Below, one piece after another: positions 60,530 through 64,000 of a DNA stretch of 64,000 nucleotides (positions are counted from its first letter, which is position 1; each line of letters begins with the position of its first letter). Location: NCBI GenBank assembly GCA_963969595.1, contig OZ018411.1, forward strand, positions 8,744,501-8,808,500. The letters are read 5' to 3'. Made by a program: the position numbers and the translations under genes. The DNA is from Neckera pumila. Taxonomy: Eukaryota; Streptophyta; Bryopsida; Hypnales; Neckeraceae. The notes beneath the pieces are model-generated. The model did not search any database. It was given only the letters and a program-made list of their open reading frames with translations, and was not told the DNA's origin.

Positions 60530-60918
60530 TCACCTAGCAAAATTGTGGAAGCAGCTCAAAGCTAGATTGAACGCCAAAAGGTCAAAAGAACCCAAGACAT
60601 CCAAATGAATCCAATCGTTGCGGGCTTGAAGAAGAAAAATTGTCTTTTCATGGTGAAATTTGGCCTCAAGCTGCTTCCACAATTTGGCTGGATGATCAAC
60701 TTCAAATGTACTATTCAAATGAAAGATAATGGTTCCAAATCAAGCAAATCGCCTGTTGTTCTCATCAAGGTACCATCCAATCCCTCCGCACACAGATAAG
60801 ATTTGGCGTCGATGCTCCACTCCAAGTTATTGCTCCCGTCGGCTTCCAACGCCTCAAAAAGCAACAGTTGAACACGTATATTGTCTTCCCTGGGACGTTT
60901 TGCTATAGGCATTGCCAT
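60530..60918 (-). pseudogene. copia gag N-part, minus copy
   Basis: Starts MAMPIAKRPREDNIRV at 60918, stops near 60715, and continues in a second frame (60718-60530) with HPAKLWKQLEAKFHHEKTIF. Compared with the plus copy it lacks roughly 14 codons around 60715. Confidence 0.75.
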
Positions 60919-61016
60919 GGATAGAGAAAACTAGGGCGGAAAGGCTATAAAGACAAGGGAGAATGAAAACTTAAATAAACAATTGAGAGATCAGAGAGAG
61001 TCTTGTGCTGATAATG

Positions 61017-61270
61017 TGTTAAAATGAAGGCACAGGCTCTAAGTATATCAAACAATACAAGTGAGCAATAGAATACCTCTCCTTTGGTACGAGGAAGATG
61101 ATAGTATATATTATTCCAATTAGGTGTCCAACACCTAATCTTGGGTGTGGATAAGGTGGAGAGCTTCAGGTAACTAGTAGATTGCTCTATTTAATGACAG
61201 TTCACCGGGAGTACTGTCACCTGGAAGTAGCACTTACTATTCTAATTTTGAGTTAGCCACTACTTCAACA
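61017..61270 (-). repeat. LTR 3 of the copia composite (intact, minus)
   Basis: 254 bp, the exact inverse layout of 59909-60162 with a few substitutions. The outer end ACTTCAACA at 61270 abuts GGATC of the host tandem repeat. Confidence 0.85.
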
Positions 61271-61489
61271 GGATCATAGGAAGTGTTTCCATGCAAACAT
61301 TGGCACTCACTACATGCAAACGTTACCTTAGCACTCTCCCTTTTGTGTACCCCATTCTATCATCATGTACCAATGGTGCACATTTTAGTCATTGGTTGTC
61401 GCTTGAAGGTAGTATTGAGTGAGGGGCACCGGTAGTCGGAGGAGGATTGGAGGAAGAAATTTTTGTTGCTATTTATTTTAGTAGTTTAG
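61271..61489. repeat. unit 3 of the NBR1 upstream tandem repeat
   Basis: Continues the host repeat interrupted by the copia element: TGTACCAATGGTGCACATT, GTTGTCGCTTGAAGGTAGTA, TTGAGTGAGGGGCACCGGTA and TTTTAGTAGTTTAG match units 1 and 2. Confidence 0.7.
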
Positions 61490-61861
61490 CCTCTTAAAGA
61501 CCAAGGCCCTTTTTTTGCCAAAAAACACTCAAAACTGCCATTTCTATAACAAAGTGTAAGAAAATTTGAAAATTGTTTTTTTGGACATCTAACCGTAGTA
61601 TCTTACACCTAATTAGTATGGTAATGTGTGTAAAGAATTTCAGAACTTTTGTTTGCACAGATTGCAAGATCTCTGTGTTCAAAGTGAAAAAATCCAAGTT
61701 TTCAACATATACCAGGACTAGATTATTTGACTTTGAACCTTCTTAACTTTAGTTTTTTGCACTACAGAGTTTTTAGCTTTAAATGTTTATGGTGGAGAAT
61801 TGAGTTGAGAATCTAGGAAAAAAGAATTCAAAAGAATTAATTTTCATACTTCAAAAGATTG
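61490..61861 (+). mobile_element. TTAA-family fragment, copy C
   Basis: CCTCTTAAAGACCAAGGCCC at the start, then CTAACCGTAGTATCTTACAC and GATTGCAAGATCTCTGTGTT, matching the first 370 bp of copy A in order. It is truncated at 61861 by another family end (TTAATCCCTAAAGGACC). Confidence 0.65.
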
Positions 61862-61865
61862 TTAA

Positions 61866-62074
61866 TCCCTAAAGGACCAAGCTGCGTTTTTTGGCAACAT
61901 AGTGATTTTAGGCAGCTCACTAGAAATGGAGTTTTTATTTTCTTTCTTTGAAATTTTGCACTACATGTGCCCTAGGAGTAGCTTTAACCTCTAAGGGACC
62001 GGCATATACTTTTTGGTTGTATAGAATTTTTGGGTAGGTACATGTGTCTAGAGATTTCTATATTTTAATCCCTA
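61866..62074. mobile_element. two short TTAA-family end fragments
   Basis: TTAATCCCTAAAGGACC starts at 61862. A second end, TTAACCTCTAAGGGACC, starts at 61984 and continues into the inverse of the family's right end (GGGTAGGTACATGTGTCTAG). These are broken, stacked copies. Confidence 0.5.
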
Positions 62075-62078
62075 AAGT

Positions 62079-63393
62079 TCCATGACTATATTCTCACCAA
62101 AAATGCTCAAAAATTCCCATTTTTAGTACAAGTATCCAATTTTTGAAAAAAAACTTTTTTTGACATATGTAACCGTAGGATCTTGTAGTATGGTGACTTG
62201 AGAACATATGCTAAAAATTTCAGGGATCTTTGCCGCATGGATTGCAAGGTAGGGAGGCAACCCACTTTTGATCACTTAAGGAATTATGCATATTTACAGG
62301 GCAGATTTCTTCAATGGAGAAATTTGTCTGGGTGCAAAAATAGAGTTCGGAAGGTTTCCACAGTTTTCAGATTTTGAATTCTCAAAACGTATTTACTATG
62401 ATTTTTTGGGTTGAAGATTCTGTTTGACCCATTCTTGTCATAGAGACTTTCCTATTTCCAACCAAGTGATGGTTGCAAAATCAACCAAGGGTTGGTTGCA
62501 ATAGTGAGAGTCTTAGAGGCAATCCTAATGTGCCACAACTGCCTTGAAAATCATGCTATAATTAATGCCTGCTCATCTCCTCCTTCACGGAAAGAGAACA
62601 ACATATATGGCCACAATGGGGCGTCGGTCAAGAATGGGTTGCCTCCCCTATAAGCATTCAAATTCACAAAAAACATTTTTTTGGCCCTGCAAAAAACAGG
62701 GCAGCAGCACTTCACAAGCTCACTTTTTGATGAAAAAATGTCCAAAATGATGGTGCTTCTTTAAATTCTTTATCTTAGACAAGTTGGCTACATGCTTGAA
62801 AATTTTCACTTCATTTGGAATTGTACAATATATAGGAAAAAAATAGTAAGTAGATAGTAGTAGAGAATCATTCAAAATACAAAATTGTCAAAAATTTAAT
62901 TATAGAATTGAAAAATGCTAATTCCAATGGTGGCAATGTTGTAATAAATAATCTTCATCCTAGGATTTTTATTTCTTTCAAAAAATATAGAAAATTAAGT
63001 AAGATAAAGGACTTCAATTTATTCTAGAATAGAGAATCTATAGCTGCCTGCAAACTTAAAATCTTCATAACTTTTTACTCATTGATAAAAAATGGGATGA
63101 TTCAAAGCTTCTTACCTATGTAGAACTTTAGAAAACTAATTTCAAATTTTTGTTTTCAAAAAAAGTGATTTTTTTTTATCTGCCCAGACTACCCAGTTAC
63201 AAAAAAAAAGCAACATATTTAGCTATAACTTTTGACTCGTATTTCCAAATGTCATGAAATTTGGTGAATATGAAAGATATTCCTTGCCCCCACTTTCTAT
63301 TAAAATTTCATCCAAAAATATGGAAATCTCTAGTCATACGTACCTGCCCAAAAATTCTATACGGCCAAAAAACGCATGTTGGTCCTTTAGGGG
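62079..63393 (+). mobile_element. TTAA-flanked TIR element, copy D, with nested insertion
   Basis: TTAA at 62075-62078 and 63394-63397. Ends TCCCTAAAGTTCCATG and TGGTCCTTTAGGGG match copy B throughout. Removing the nested 397-bp element at 62252-62648 brings its length near the 923 bp of copies A and B. Confidence 0.75.
62252..62648. mobile_element. TA-flanked TIR element (mariner/Stowaway-like), 397 bp
   Basis: Ends GGGAGGCAACCCACTTTTGA and, inverted, GGGGAGGCAACCCATTCTTG. It is flanked by TA at 62250-62251 and TA at 62649-62650. Copy B of the host element gives the empty site (AAGATATAAGCATTC near 42730), which shows a TA duplication. No coding capacity. Confidence 0.7.
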
Positions 63394-63397
63394 TTAA

Positions 63398-64000
63398 GCT
63401 AAAATTTTAATAGAAGGTGGGCGCAAGGAATATCTTTCATATGCACTAAGTTACATGACATTTGGAAATAGGAGTCAAAATTTATAGCCAATTATGTTAC
63501 TTTTTTTTGTAACTGGGCAGTCCGGGCAGATAAAAAAAATTCACTTTTTTCAAAAATAAAAATTTGAAATTGGTTTCCTAGAGTTATATATATGTGGAAA
63601 ACTTTGAAGCAATCCATTTCGACCAATGAGTCAAAAGTTATGAGGTCTTTTAGTTTTTGGACAATTATGGATTCTTTGCTCTGAAATAAACTTTGAAGTT
63701 GTTTATTTAATTGAATTTTCAATATTTTCTAAAAGAAAAAAAATCATAGGATGTAGGTTGTTTATAACAACATTACAACCATTGGGATTAACATTTTTCA
63801 GTTCTATAATTAAATTCTTAACAATTTAGTATTTTGGATCATTCTTTTTTTTTTTTTCTACTTACTATTTTTTTGTATATGTTGTACAATTCTAAATGAT
63901 TTGAAATTTCTTAAGCATGTAGCCAACTTGTTTAGGAAACAGAATTCAAAGAAGCACCACCATTTTGAACATTTTTTTACACAAATGTGACATTGTGAAG
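63398..64000 (-). mobile_element. TTAA-family fragment, copy E, inverted against copy D
   Basis: The minus strand matches copy D from about 62690 to 63340, including GGAATTTGCC-like, TAGTAAGTAGAAAAAAA and ACTTTTGACTCATTGGTCGA-like blocks. D and E are head to head around about 63395, making a large inverted repeat that runs off the right edge. Confidence 0.65.

Larger units (their letters stand above)
53184..61270 (-). mobile_element. composite Ty1/copia element with three LTRs and inverted arms
   Basis: A minus-strand copia element: LTR at 61017-61270 (254 bp, TG..CA), gag start at 60918, then after an interruption gag zinc knuckle, protease relic, integrase, reverse transcriptase and RNase H, polypurine tract, and second LTR (53184-54073, itself split). 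Between the two gag parts lies an inverted segment (about 58015-60570) with plus-strand RT, RNase H, polypurine tract, a third LTR and a gag start. Arms 53905-55967 and 58015-60077 are inverse without indels (paired positions sum to 113982). A second mirror axis lies near 60590 (LTR positions sum to 121179). It interrupts the tandem repeat upstream of NBR1. All coding parts contain stops. Confidence 0.85.

Overview
The window is nuclear DNA from a land plant. It carries GT-AG introns, a plant NBR1 autophagy receptor, a receptor-like kinase of the plant RLK/Pelle class, plastid-targeting sequence, and Ty1/copia, CACTA-like and Harbinger-type elements. The short, intron-containing genes and a TE-derived gag-like protein hint at a non-flowering plant (bryophyte, lycophyte or fern). 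That is an inference from memory, not a demonstrated assignment.

Six host genes can be supported; for five of them I rebuilt exon structures by hand from splice signals and reading phase. (1) 750-1556, minus: the first two exons of a gene for a plastid-targeted protein I cannot name, running off the left edge. (2) 6046-6588, minus: an intronless protein of 180 residues with an N-myristoylation signal. (3) 30796-33040, plus: six exons, 232 residues, a GcvR-like protein with two ACT domains. (4) 35418-38604, plus: seven exons, 534 residues, a receptor kinase whose ectodomain is a lipid-transfer-protein-like eight-cysteine fold. (5) 39688-40780, minus: four exons, 233 residues, UMP-CMP kinase. 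(6) 49058-52044, minus: four exons, 775 residues, NBR1 with PB1, ZZ, four-tryptophan and two UBA domains.

Layout: 1-8100 holds two genes separated by AT-rich sequence. 8100-29600 is a repeat-rich desert: a TTAA-flanked TIR family, foldback MITEs, a dead Harbinger transposase, three elements sharing CACTA-like ends, several tandem repeats and a broken gag-like TE gene. 30000-41000 is a gene island (ACT protein, receptor kinase, UMP-CMP kinase). 42500-49000 is again AT-rich with hairpins and minisatellites. NBR1 follows at 49000-52600. Its upstream flank is a tandem repeat split by a complex copia element (53184-61270) with three LTRs and about 2.06-kb inverted arms. 61490-64000 is a pile-up of TTAA-family copies.

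The genes do not form a pathway. Main points of interest are the LTP-type receptor kinase, the palindromic copia composite, the TTAA-flanked family of about 924 bp, and CpG-decay-like divergence between copies of the NBR1 upstream repeat. All similarity statements come from reading the sequence; no database search was run.
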